In this document: positions 28,885-41,526 of the stretch, piece by piece
How the letters are laid out: every line of letters starts with the position of its first letter
Numbering within the stretch: position 1 is the first letter of the stretch
Made by a program: the position numbers and the translations under genes
Assembly: GCA_027035885.1 (NCBI GenBank)
Contig: JALVTR010000052.1
Span: 1-41,526, forward strand
Length of the DNA: 41,526 nucleotides
Source of the DNA: Desulfurellales bacterium
GTDB taxonomy: Bacteria; Campylobacterota_A; Desulfurellia; Desulfurellales; Hippeaceae
Direction: 5' to 3'
Notes under the pieces: generated by a model
The model's input: the letters and a program-made list of their open reading frames with translations, nothing else
Told to the model about the DNA's origin: nothing
Database searches by the model: none

Positions 28885-30183
28885 ATGAAGATAAACATAA
28901 TAGGTGCAGGTCTTGCTGGTATAGAAGCGGCTTTCACTTTAGCGAACAGGGGTATAAAAGTTAATCTTTTTGAGATGAAACCAAAAAAGTTCAGCGAGGT
29001 ACATAAATCTGAAGGTGTAGCCGAAATTGTATGTAGCAATTCCTTGGGAAGCACAAAAATAACCACGGCTAGTGGTGTTTTAAAGAAAGAAATGAAAGTT
29101 TTGGATTCTGTTTTACTTAAAATCGCATCGCTGACCAAGGTTGAAGCGGGTAATGCTTTGGCTGTTGATAGAAAAATGTTCTCAGAGATTGCTACCAAAT
29201 GGGTTGAAAAACACCCAAATATGAACTTAATCAGAGAGCGTGTGACAAAGTTAAACGATGAGAATATATGGATTGTTGCATGTGGACCTTTGTGCGATGA
29301 TGAACTTATAGGTTTTTTAAAGGAAAACATCATAAAGGGTAATTCTCTGCATTTCTTTGATGCTATAGCGCCAATTGTCTATGCAGATAGCGTGGATTAT
29401 TCAAAGGGTTTTTGGGGATCAAGATATTCGGATAGCAGGGATTACTTTAACTGTGTATTGGCAAAAGAGGAGTATAATAGATTTTATGATGAACTCATAA
29501 AAGCTGAAAAGGTTGAGTTTAAGGAGTTTGAAAAGAACTACTACGAGGCATGTTTACCAATAGAGGAGTTGGCTGAAAGAGGGAAACAAACACTACTTTT
29601 TGGACCGTTGAAACCAGTTGGATTGAAATTTAAAGGAAAAGCACCTTTTGCCGTTGTTCAGTTGAGAAAGGAAAACAGAGAAGGAACACTCCTTGGCCTT
29701 GTGGGATTTCAGACAAAACTAATATACAAAGAACAAAAAAGGGTGTTTAGACTAATACCGGCGCTGAGAGATGCGGAATTTGCCAAATTAGGTAGCTTAC
29801 ACAGGAATACATTTATTGACTCGCCAAAATTGTTGAACGTGTTTTTGCAGGCAAAAGACAAACCGAATGTATTCTTTGCTGGGCAAATAACAGGCGTTGA
29901 AGGATACTTGGCAAGTGCAGTTACAGGGATATACGTTGGCATGAATATAGCGCTGTTTTTAAAAAAGGGAAACATGATTGAGCCTCCGAAGAATACGATG
30001 TTCGGTGGTCTTGTGCATTACATAACATCCAAAGAGGGTAATTTTCAACCCATTAGTGAGAATTTTGGTTTTATTGATGTTGATAAAGTTAGAAACAAAA
30101 AGACTAAAAGATTGAAACAAGCTCAAGTTGCTATAAATAACGTCAAAGCATGGAGAGAACAATATGAAAGTGAGTTTGATTGA
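28885..30183 (+). CDS. trmFO: tRNA (uracil-5-)-methyltransferase, methylene-THF:FAD dependent
   Basis: INIIGAGLAGIEAAFTLANRGIKVNLFEMKPKKFSEVHKSEGVAEIVCSNSLGS, VACGPLCDDEL, FAGQITGVEGYLASAVTGIYVGMN. Confidence 0.95.
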   Translation: MKINIIGAGLAGIEAAFTLANRGIKVNLFEMKPKKFSEVHKSEGVAEIVCSNSLGSTKITTASGVLKKEMKVLDSVLLKIASLTKVEAGNALAVDRKMFSEIATKWVEKHPNMNLIRERVTKLNDENIWIVACGPLCDDELIGFLKENIIKGNSLHFFDAIAPIVYADSVDYSKGFWGSRYSDSRDYFNCVLAKEEYNRFYDELIKAEKVEFKEFEKNYYEACLPIEELAERGKQTLLFGPLKPVGLKFKGKAPFAVVQLRKENREGTLLGLVGFQTKLIYKEQKRVFRLIPALRDAEFAKLGSLHRNTFIDSPKLLNVFLQAKDKPNVFFAGQITGVEGYLASAVTGIYVGMNIALFLKKGNMIEPPKNTMFGGLVHYITSKEGNFQPISENFGFIDVDKVRNKKTKRLKQAQVAINNVKAWREQYESEFD

Positions 30184-30832
30184 ATATACACCCAATCCAG
30201 ATTACACAGCGGCATTTGCGGCGAGAGTTTGCTACTCGTCAAACACTGAAAAACTAAAGTTGGATAACGAGGGTGTTAAGAATATTTTGAGGAGGGTGAT
30301 AAAATCCGGCCATCACTCGGTTTTGGAACATGTGAACTTTACATTCCTCATCGAAGGCATAAGCAGGGTAGCAACTCACCAATTGGTTAGACATAGAATT
30401 GCAAGCTACTCACAGCAGAGCCATAGGTATACAAAGATAAAAATGGAAAGTTTTGTAATACCGAAAGGTATTAGCGAGGAGGCAAAAAGGCTTATGAAGA
30501 AGCACTTTAATGCATCCATTGAGCTTTACAATAAACTGTTAGATTTGGGTGTGAAAAAAGAGGATGCTCGGTTTGTAATACCCCAAGCCGTGAGTTCAAA
30601 TATTGTTGTAACAATGAACGCTCGGGAACTGCTACATTTCTTCTCCTTGAGGTGCTGTGTAAGGGCACAGTGGGAGATCAGGCATTGTGCCATAGAAATG
30701 CTGAGACTTACAAAAAGCAAAGCGCCGGTTATCTTTGAAAACGCTGGTCCTTCGTGTGTAGGAGGAAGGTGTCCTGAGGAGAACCCTTGCGATAACATAA
30801 GGGAAATTAGGGAATATTTTAAAAACCTATGA
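30164..30832 (+). CDS. thyX: Flavin-dependent thymidylate synthase
   Basis: ThyX motif RHR-X7-S (RHRIASYSQQSHRY), SGHHSVLEHVNFTF, FSLRCCVRAQWEIR. Confidence 0.96.
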   Translation: MKVSLIEYTPNPDYTAAFAARVCYSSNTEKLKLDNEGVKNILRRVIKSGHHSVLEHVNFTFLIEGISRVATHQLVRHRIASYSQQSHRYTKIKMESFVIPKGISEEAKRLMKKHFNASIELYNKLLDLGVKKEDARFVIPQAVSSNIVVTMNARELLHFFSLRCCVRAQWEIRHCAIEMLRLTKSKAPVIFENAGPSCVGGRCPEENPCDNIREIREYFKNL

Positions 30833-31506
30833 GTGGGGTTTTGTATGTTGTTGCTACGCCCATCGGAAATATGGACGACATCACATTTAGAGCCATTCAA
30901 GTTTTGAAAAGTGCTGACTACGTCTTGGCTGAATCGCCCCATCATTCAAAGAGACTATTTGAAAAGTATTCAATCAACGTAAGGCTTGTCAAGTACAATG
31001 ACGATTATAATGTAAAGGATATCATAGAGAAAGCACTAAATGATATAAAAAGTGGCCTATCTATAGCATTAATAACAGATGCAGGAACACCCACAATCTC
31101 TGACCCTGGGTATAGGATAGTTAGAGCTTGCAGGGAAAATGGATTGAACGTTGTGCCAATTCCTGGAGCCTCAGCTCTGATTGCTGCGCTTTCGTCATCA
31201 GGATTGCCGACTGACAAATTCATCTTTTTAGGTTTTTTGCCGAAAGGTCCAAACAAGAAAAGAAAGATATTAAAAGAGGCGGATATTGGCTGTACAATCG
31301 TTTTTTACGAATCACCGAACAGGGTTTTAAAGACATTGGAAGCAGTTAAAGATATACTCGGCGATAGAATTGTGGTGATTGCGAGGGAATTAACAAAAAT
31401 CCATGAGGAGTTTTTATGCGGTCAAGTAAGTGAACTGATAGATAAGCTCTTGAATTACCCCTACCTTAAAGGCGAATTTGTTGTACTTGTAGAAAAAAAT
31501 GTTTAA
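30829..31506 (+). CDS. rsmI: RsmI-like 16S rRNA (cytidine-2'-O)-methyltransferase (divergent)
   Basis: LYVVATPIGNMDDITFRAIQVLKSADYVLAE, LITDAGTPTISDPGYRIVRACRENGLNVVPIPGASALIAALSSSGLPTDKFIFLGFLP. Confidence 0.9.
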   Translation: MSGVLYVVATPIGNMDDITFRAIQVLKSADYVLAESPHHSKRLFEKYSINVRLVKYNDDYNVKDIIEKALNDIKSGLSIALITDAGTPTISDPGYRIVRACRENGLNVVPIPGASALIAALSSSGLPTDKFIFLGFLPKGPNKKRKILKEADIGCTIVFYESPNRVLKTLEAVKDILGDRIVVIARELTKIHEEFLCGQVSELIDKLLNYPYLKGEFVVLVEKNV

Positions 31507-32935
31507 AAACGCAAAGACTATAGCACTCTTTACACTTCTAAGCAGAATATTGGGCTATCTAAGAGATTTTCTTATCGCGACGTACTTTGGCGCATCCGTT
31601 TATACAGACATGTTTTTTATCGCTTTCAGAATCCCAAATTCATTGAGACGTTTTTTGGGGGAAGGTGCGGTAAATTCATCCGTGATACCTGTAATATCAA
31701 AATTGGATGAAAGCCAAAGACCAAAAGCTGTATGGAATATCTTATTTTGGTTCTTTTTGTTCCTTCTGGCAGTCGCTGTATTGGGAGTTGTTTTTTCAAA
31801 GGCACTGGTCTTGGTTTTTGCTGCTGGATATATAGATAGCAGCTTGATGAATAAGCTGGTCAAAATTGTATTTCCATACATTTTCTTCATCGGCTTAACC
31901 GTACTCTTGACTGGAATTTTGAATAGTTTCAAACATTTTGCCATTCCGGCTTTTGCACCTTCTCTGCTCAACTTAAGTATCATAGCCTCGATTTTTCTTT
32001 TTCTTAGAACATTTCCAAATCCAGTATATGATTTGTGTTTAGGTGTAATTATAGGTGGAATTTTACAATTTGCAATAGTTGCTTTCGATTTCTCAAGGTT
32101 AAAGCTGCCTTTAAACTTTCCTATAAAAATAGAAAGCTCAACTGTTGAAATCTTTACACTCATGGGAATCGCCGCTCTTGGAAGTTCCGTAATGCAGATT
32201 TCCTCAATGGCCGATAGCTTTGTTGCAAGTTTTTTAAAAAGCGGAAGTTTTTCCTTTATTTTCTATGCAAATAGACTCTTTCAGTTGCCATTTGCCGTCT
32301 TTTCAATCGCTTTAACCCAAGGCACTCTTCCAGATCTATCACGCATGGATAACATTAAACTTTCAGAGATTACAAAATCGTTGTCCAGATTTGTTATATT
32401 CTACTCATCGCTTGTAACCTTGTACTTTCTGTTTTTTTCCTTGGATGTTGTCAAATTAATCTTTATGCACGGCAAATTCAAGCTAATTGATGCATTAAAC
32501 GTCTCTTTAGCACTAAAAATCATGATAATAAGCTTTGTTTTTTTCTCCTTATCAAAAATATTCTCAAACGCATTCTATTCACAGAAGGATGCAAAGACAC
32601 CTCTTAAAGCATCGATTTGGGCATCCTCTATTGCAATAGTTTTATCCTTTATTTTGGGTTTTAAATTCGGATTTGCAGGACTTGCCGCATCTATGAGCAT
32701 TTCAGGTTTTGTAAATTTTGTTGTTTTATACTACTTTTTCAGCAAACAATTTACCAAAGTCCATATTTTGAATTTCATTGACCAACTAACCATAGTCGCC
32801 TTGTTTTTTTTACTTTTAGTATCTATAGCTTTCAGTTTCATTAGATTTGGTTTCCTTTTAGCTTTAATTTTCTACGGATTGGTGTTTTTGTTTGGCTTTA
32901 AAAGGTACTCTAAAGCTTTAAGTAGATCATATTGA
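31499..32935 (+). CDS. murJ: Lipid II flippase MurJ (MviN)
   Basis: TLLSRILGYLRDFLIATYFGASVYTDMFFIAFRIPNSLRRFLGEGAVNSSVIPV and many TM segments. Confidence 0.94.
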   Translation: MFKNAKTIALFTLLSRILGYLRDFLIATYFGASVYTDMFFIAFRIPNSLRRFLGEGAVNSSVIPVISKLDESQRPKAVWNILFWFFLFLLAVAVLGVVFSKALVLVFAAGYIDSSLMNKLVKIVFPYIFFIGLTVLLTGILNSFKHFAIPAFAPSLLNLSIIASIFLFLRTFPNPVYDLCLGVIIGGILQFAIVAFDFSRLKLPLNFPIKIESSTVEIFTLMGIAALGSSVMQISSMADSFVASFLKSGSFSFIFYANRLFQLPFAVFSIALTQGTLPDLSRMDNIKLSEITKSLSRFVIFYSSLVTLYFLFFSLDVVKLIFMHGKFKLIDALNVSLALKIMIISFVFFSLSKIFSNAFYSQKDAKTPLKASIWASSIAIVLSFILGFKFGFAGLAASMSISGFVNFVVLYYFFSKQFTKVHILNFIDQLTIVALFFLLLVSIAFSFIRFGFLLALIFYGLVFLFGFKRYSKALSRSY

Positions 32936-33453
32936 GTGTTTATGTTAAAAAACTCTATACAGTTTTTGGAGCTACAATCGATTATTTCCAAATCCGCATT
33001 ATCCAAAATTGACATTATACTTTTATTTGCACAACTGCTTTGTAAATCTAAAACACACTTATCTATTGCTAAAGGCAGTGGATATATCTTGCCTTTGCAT
33101 TGAAACATCGCGATTTTCTTTTTTCTATTACAAATCAACATTTTTACCATTCCCTCTGTAATAAACGGCATATCTGCTGCAAAAAAAATGAACCTATCGC
33201 CCTCAATTTGCTTCATAACCTCGAATATTCCACACAACGGTCCGCCAAAACTTTCACTATCCATAATAATCTTGACATTTTCTATAGGCATTTTCTCTGA
33301 ACTCCTTGAGGAGATAACGATATTGTTGGAAAACCGTCTCAATTTCTCTAACACAATTTGTATGAGGGGTTTGCCATTTATTTTAGTCCATCTTTTGTCC
33401 TCTTTAAACCTGCTGCTTTTGCCGCCTGCAAGTATACACAGAACCGTTTCCAT
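32872..33453 (-). CDS. mobA: Molybdenum cofactor guanylyltransferase (MobA-like)
   Basis: LCILAGGKSSRFKEDKRWTKINGKPLIQIVLEKL, PLCGIFEVMKQIEGDRFIFFAADMPFI, C-terminal FFNINTQYDLLKALE. Confidence 0.88.
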   Translation of the reverse strand: METVLCILAGGKSSRFKEDKRWTKINGKPLIQIVLEKLRRFSNNIVISSRSSEKMPIENVKIIMDSESFGGPLCGIFEVMKQIEGDRFIFFAADMPFITEGMVKMLICNRKKKIAMFQCKGKIYPLPLAIDKCVLDLQSSCANKSIMSILDNADLEIIDCSSKNCIEFFNINTQYDLLKALEYLLKPNKNTNP

Positions 33454-33459
33454 GATTTA

Positions 33460-33489
33460 ATTCTACCAAAATCTTGGCGTTTTTGTTAA
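33460..33489 (-). promoter_or_regulatory. Putative promoter for mobA
   Basis: Minus strand: TTAACA (33489-33484), 18-bp spacer, extended -10 TGG-TAGAAT (33465-33460). Confidence 0.45.
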
Positions 33490-33517
33490 TATTTTCAAAA
33501 CTCAAAGGGAGGGTGAG

Positions 33518-33868
33518 ATGTTTGTTGGATGTATCGATAGTATTGAGGCAAAGCCGATGGAAGGAGAAGGTGTTAATAATACGCTAAAAAGGATACTCAT
33601 CGGGCCAAAAGAAGGTTGGAATTCGCATGTAATGAGGCTCTTTACCATTGAAAAAGGCGGAAATACACCGAGACACAAACATCCTTGGCCGCACATAAAT
33701 TACGTTGTTGAAGGCAAGGGCATACTGTACATGGACGGTAAAGAATACAAGGTTAAAAAGGATTGCGTGGCGTATGTGCCTTCAAACGTAGAACATCAGT
33801 ACATAAACACGGGCGATGAAAATTTTGCCATTATTTGCATCGTTCCAAAAGAAGGGGAGAATCTTTAG
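33518..33868 (+). CDS. Cupin-domain protein
   Basis: HKHPWPHINYVVEGKGILYMDGKEYKVKKDCVAYVPSNVEHQYINTGDENFAIICIVP; cupin motif 1/2. Confidence 0.85.
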   Translation: MFVGCIDSIEAKPMEGEGVNNTLKRILIGPKEGWNSHVMRLFTIEKGGNTPRHKHPWPHINYVVEGKGILYMDGKEYKVKKDCVAYVPSNVEHQYINTGDENFAIICIVPKEGENL

Positions 33869-34464
33869 TGGAGTGGCGTTTTAGGGACAAAGACGAAGTT
33901 ATTGATATTGGCAAGAACTTCTGTGTCGCTCCACCATGGTATAAGGCAGATAAGTTCAAGATTACACTTACATCGGGTAAATCATTTGGCACAGGGGTGC
34001 ACGAAACAACGGTCAGTTGCATAGAAATCATGGAAAACTTAGATTTAAAAGACAAGAGTGTTTTGGATATCGGCATTGGGAGTGGGATTCTGTCCATTGT
34101 GGCGTCAATGCTGGGTGCAAAAAGAGTAGTGGGTTTTGACATAGAACAATTTGCTATTGAGGAGTGTATTAAAAATGCTTCTTTGAATAACGTTGGAAAT
34201 ATCAAATGCTTTGTTTCGAACACGCCCAGGTCCGTTGAAGGTCAATTTGACATTGTCATAGCAAATATCTTTGAAGACATAATTATCTCAATGAAAGACG
34301 ATATAACAAGACTTACAAAAAAGGGCGGATATACGCTCTTTTCAGGTGTGATAATCGAAGAAAATTTCACCGTTCAAAGGATTTTTGGGAAACTGAGCTT
34401 TAAACTTTTAAAAAATGTATTCTTGAATGATTACACAACACTTCTTTTTCAAAAGGGGGATTAG
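33868..34464 (+). CDS. prmA: PrmA-like ribosomal protein L11 methyltransferase (short form)
   Basis: NFCVAPPWY...TLTSGKSFGTGVHETT, VLDIGIGSGILSIVASMLGAKRVVGFDIE, IVIANIFEDII. Start GTG 33868 overlaps the cupin stop (TAGTG) by one nt. Confidence 0.85.
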   Translation: MEWRFRDKDEVIDIGKNFCVAPPWYKADKFKITLTSGKSFGTGVHETTVSCIEIMENLDLKDKSVLDIGIGSGILSIVASMLGAKRVVGFDIEQFAIEECIKNASLNNVGNIKCFVSNTPRSVEGQFDIVIANIFEDIIISMKDDITRLTKKGGYTLFSGVIIEENFTVQRIFGKLSFKLLKNVFLNDYTTLLFQKGD

Positions 34465-36666
34465 ATGGATTTAGAGGAAAAGTTGAATTCCATAGGATTA
34501 AAAAGAGAAGAATATGAACTGTTAAGGGAAAAATTAGCAAGGGAACCTTTGGATATAGAGTTAAATATAGCATATGCCATGTGGAGTGAACATTGCAGCT
34601 ATAAATCATCAAAGATTCATCTGAAGAAGCTACCAACAAAGGGTAAGCATGTCATGATAGGTCCTGGTGAAAATGCCGGTGTTGTAGATGTTGGTGATGG
34701 CTTTGTAGCTGTCTTTAAAATGGAATCCCACAACCATCCAAGCTTCATAGAGCCATATCAAGGCGCAGCTACAGGTGTTGGCGGTATTTTAAGGGATATC
34801 TTCACAATGGGTGCAAGACCTGTAATGAACTTGGATGGCCTATTCTTTGGTTCGTTGGATTACCCAAAGACCAAGTTTTTAATAGATGGTGTTGTTAGAG
34901 GTGTTGGTGATTATGGAAACTGTATTGGCGTGCCTACAATTGGAGGTATGACGTTTTTTGATGAATGTTACAACACGAATAACCTTGTAAATGTGTTCTG
35001 TTTGGGCATAGGAAAAAGGGATAAAATATTCTTGGGCGTTGCAAAAGGCATTGGAAACCCAGTGTTTTATGTAGGTTCAAAGACAGGAAAAGACGGGATT
35101 GGTGGTGCTACAATGGCTTCTAACTCTTTTGATGAAAACTACGAAGAGGAGCGCCCCGCTGTTCAGGTTGGTGACCCATTTACAGAGAAACTACTGCTCG
35201 AGGCATGTCTTGAACTAATGGAAAAGGACATAATTGAGGGTATCCAAGATATGGGTGCAGCAGGTCTAACATCAAGCTCGTTTGAGATGGCAGACAGAGG
35301 TGACGTGGGATTGGATCTTTATTTAGACAAAGTGCCAACAAGAGAACCCATGACACCAACTGAAATAATGCTCTCTGAGTCACAGGAGAGAATGCTTATC
35401 ATTGCTAAAAAAGGCAAAGAGGATGAAATTAAATTGATATTTGATAAATGGAATTTGGATGCCGAGGTAATTGGTTATGTAACAGACAGAAAAAAGATTA
35501 GGCTATTTTGGAAAGACGATGTTGTTGCCGATATAGATGTAAAGCTCATGGTCTCAAATGCACCTGTTTACAATAGACCCACAAAAAAACCTGAATTTAT
35601 TGATAAGATCGAGCTGTTCGATTTCGACAACTTGAAAGAGCCTAAAGATTTAAACAGCGTTGTTTTGAAACTGATATCTGAGCCGGAATTCTCGACAAAA
35701 AAGCCCATTTATGAGCAGTACGATTCAACCGTTCAAACAAATACAATTTTCACACCTGGTTCTGATGTAGCCCTGATAAGAATTAAGGAAACAGGCAAAG
35801 GTATAGCGGCAACAGTTGATGTCAATCCGCGTTACGTATTTATAAACCCAAACATAGGCACGCAACTTGCCGTATTGGAAGCTTACAGAAACCTGATATG
35901 CGTTGGTGCAAAGCCCATTGCGTTAACCGACTGTTTGAATTTTGGAAACCCAGAGAACCCAGAAATTATGTGGCAGTTTAGCGAATCAACTGATGGAATG
36001 AAAGAGGCGTGCGAAAAGCTCAATGTTCCTGTGGTCAGTGGTAATGTCAGTTTTTACAACGAAACAAACGGTAAGAATATTTATCCCACGCCGGCAATAG
36101 GCATGGTTGGCATAGTGGATTATCCTTTAAACGCACCAAAGGGTTATTTCCAAGAAGAAAATAGCACGATTGTAATGCTTGGCGAAATCATACCAAAGGA
36201 ACTCGGCGGCAGTGCGTACCTAAAGTGGATCTTCAACAGGGTAGAGGGAAAACTGCCAGATACAAACTACAATCACCATACTAAACTTGGTGAATTGATG
36301 TTTGATTTAGTGAAAGAGAGGCTGGTCCTTTCTGCTCACGACGTCTCAGAGGGCGGTCTTGATATGTGTTTGGCCGAGATGTGCCTGGGCAATAGGATTG
36401 GTGCAGGTATTGAACTCGATATAAACGCAAGGGCCGAGCTTTACCTATTCAGCGAGACGCAAGGCGTTATTGTTTTAGAAACAAAACATGAAGATGAGAT
36501 TTTGGATTTAGCAAAAAAGCATGAGATAAAAGCCAAAATAATTGGAAAAACAGGTGGTTCAAAGCTTATCATTAACGACCTTGTAGATTTAGAGATTGAA
36601 AAAATCGCGAAGGAAAACGAAAAGGCGCTGGGAGGCGTTTTTGATTGGCGTGAAGAATGTGTTTGA
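34465..36666 (+). CDS. purL: Phosphoribosylformylglycinamidine synthase subunit PurL
   Basis: [83 protein letters not shown]. Confidence 0.97.
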   Translation: MDLEEKLNSIGLKREEYELLREKLAREPLDIELNIAYAMWSEHCSYKSSKIHLKKLPTKGKHVMIGPGENAGVVDVGDGFVAVFKMESHNHPSFIEPYQGAATGVGGILRDIFTMGARPVMNLDGLFFGSLDYPKTKFLIDGVVRGVGDYGNCIGVPTIGGMTFFDECYNTNNLVNVFCLGIGKRDKIFLGVAKGIGNPVFYVGSKTGKDGIGGATMASNSFDENYEEERPAVQVGDPFTEKLLLEACLELMEKDIIEGIQDMGAAGLTSSSFEMADRGDVGLDLYLDKVPTREPMTPTEIMLSESQERMLIIAKKGKEDEIKLIFDKWNLDAEVIGYVTDRKKIRLFWKDDVVADIDVKLMVSNAPVYNRPTKKPEFIDKIELFDFDNLKEPKDLNSVVLKLISEPEFSTKKPIYEQYDSTVQTNTIFTPGSDVALIRIKETGKGIAATVDVNPRYVFINPNIGTQLAVLEAYRNLICVGAKPIALTDCLNFGNPENPEIMWQFSESTDGMKEACEKLNVPVVSGNVSFYNETNGKNIYPTPAIGMVGIVDYPLNAPKGYFQEENSTIVMLGEIIPKELGGSAYLKWIFNRVEGKLPDTNYNHHTKLGELMFDLVKERLVLSAHDVSEGGLDMCLAEMCLGNRIGAGIELDINARAELYLFSETQGVIVLETKHEDEILDLAKKHEIKAKIIGKTGGSKLIINDLVDLEIEKIAKENEKALGGVFDWREECV

Positions 36667-36951
36667 GGACATAGAGCCGTCAGATAAAGAGATAATCGAA
36701 AAGTTTATAGAAAAAGACGGCATTAGAATTGAGCGCATAGCATCGTTTAGCGACAGATCTGAAGGTGGTTTTTACTACGATCAAGAAGAATACGAATTCG
36801 TTGTGCTTATAAAGGGTAAGGCGCAGCTGTTTTTCGAAAATAAAGGCAAGTTTGACTTAAAAGCGGGTGATTGGCTTATCATTGAACCTCATGAAAGACA
36901 CAGGGTTGAATATACATCAAAAGATGCCCTTTGGCTTTGCGTTTTCTTTAG

Positions 36952-36955
<4 letters not shown>
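36641..36955 (+). CDS. Cupin-domain protein
   Basis: [45 protein letters not shown]. Start likely TTG 36641 or GTG 36650 behind GGAGG 36631-36635, inside the 3' end of purL. Confidence 0.75.
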
Positions 36956-38854
<1,899 letters not shown>

Positions 38855-38862
38855 AAACTTCA

Positions 38863-38954
38863 TGGCGGAGGAGGTAGGATTCGAACCCACGGAGCCCTTG
38901 CGGACTCAACGGTTTTCAAGACCGCCGCCTTAAGCCAGACTCGGCCACTCCTCC
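38863..38954 (-). tRNA. tRNA-Ser(TGA)
   Basis: Reverse complement GGAGGAGTGGCCGAGTCTGGCTTAAGGCGGCGGTCTTGAAAACCGTTGAGTCCGCAAGGGCTCCGTGGGTTCGAATCCTACCTCCTCCGCCA; class II, anticodon TGA, encoded CCA. Confidence 0.96.
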
Positions 38955-38980
38955 GTAACAAACTATTTAACACATTTAAC

Positions 38981-39003
38981 CTTTAATTTCAAGGAAATTA
39001 AAG
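38981..39003. repeat. Perfect 10-bp inverted repeat, 3-nt loop
   Basis: CTTTAATTTC-AAG-GAAATTAAAG. Confidence 0.9.
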
Positions 39004-39008
39004 TAATC

Positions 39009-39046
39009 CTTTCCAAGGTTTACGCCACGATGTAAACCTTGGAAAG
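39009..39046. repeat. Perfect 15-bp inverted repeat, 8-nt loop (possible katG 3' hairpin)
   Basis: CTTTCCAAGGTTTAC-GCCACGAT-GTAAACCTTGGAAAG. Confidence 0.95.
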
Positions 39047-39047
39047 T

Positions 39048-39067
39048 TAAGCTAACATAAGCTAACA
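39048..39067. repeat. Perfect 10-bp tandem direct repeat
   Basis: TAAGCTAACA TAAGCTAACA. Confidence 0.9.
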
Positions 39068-39099
39068 ATGGTATATGTGGTGAAGTAATTGGTAAAGAC

Positions 39100-41363
<2,264 letters not shown>

Positions 41364-41423
41364 TAAAAAATAAATAATACAAAGAAAAAAATATTTTAAA
41401 TTAGTAACTGACCTTACGCACCA

Positions 41424-41526
41424 ATGGAACTAAAATTGCTCCCATTGAGTATTATGAAAGGTTACAAAGGTTATAGAGACTATAAGGATTACATTGAACT
41501 CTACACAGACTATCTTATCAGCAACA
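41424..41526 (+). CDS. N-terminal fragment of an ORF running off the window, possibly a transposase
   Basis: Open frame MELKLLPLSIMKGYKGYRDYKDYIELYTDYLISN... to the last base (ATG 41424 or 41454). The YTDYLISN stretch resembles N-termini of some IS4/IS701-type transposases from memory only. Confidence 0.35.
   Translation, partial: MELKLLPLSIMKGYKGYRDYKDYIELYTDYLISN

Noticed and set aside
39009-39046. Calling the 15-bp hairpin an intrinsic terminator of katG
   Set aside because: No T-tract follows the stem on either strand, so it is reported as a repeat rather than a terminator.
41454-41520. DNA repeat GGTTAyAAAGGTTATAGAGACTATAAGGATTAC as a regulatory repeat
   Set aside because: It is better explained as coding sequence (KGYKGYRDYKDY) of the ORF that runs off the window.

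Overview
The window is a gene-dense, AT-rich bacterial chromosome segment. It looks like an anaerobic, thermophile-leaning Gram-negative; gene content and protein style suggest a Desulfurellales/Hippea-like organism, but that is inference only. Almost all of it is housekeeping: a xerC/D fragment, ispD-ispF-DUF2905-yajC-secD-secF-glnE-maf-ppiD-nth-DUF4870; a minus-strand block with rtcB and two GT9 heptosyltransferases; an Fe-alcohol dehydrogenase with a small lipoprotein and an unknown ORF; a 2-oxoacid:ferredoxin oxidoreductase gamma-alpha-beta operon followed by a 97-aa unknown and a Lon-like protease; aroC-aroK-HDOD-SDR-mtnA-enoyl-CoA hydratase-ftsY-eno-ftsB-trmFO-thyX-rsmI-murJ; mobA on the minus strand; cupin-prmA-purL-cupin-uvrC; two tRNA-Ser genes; katG; and the start of a further ORF, possibly a transposase, at the right edge. 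I found no convincing novel multi-gene system and no CRISPR array. The best second-look items are two probably leaderless minus-strand genes with identical promoter-to-ATG spacing, a Lon-family protease with a degenerate Walker A but an intact Ser/Lys dyad, a PrmA lacking its N-terminal substrate domain, an RsmI with a divergent signature motif, overlapping trmFO-thyX, and an unusual tRNA-Ser/katG intergenic region with two perfect inverted repeats and a 10-bp tandem repeat.
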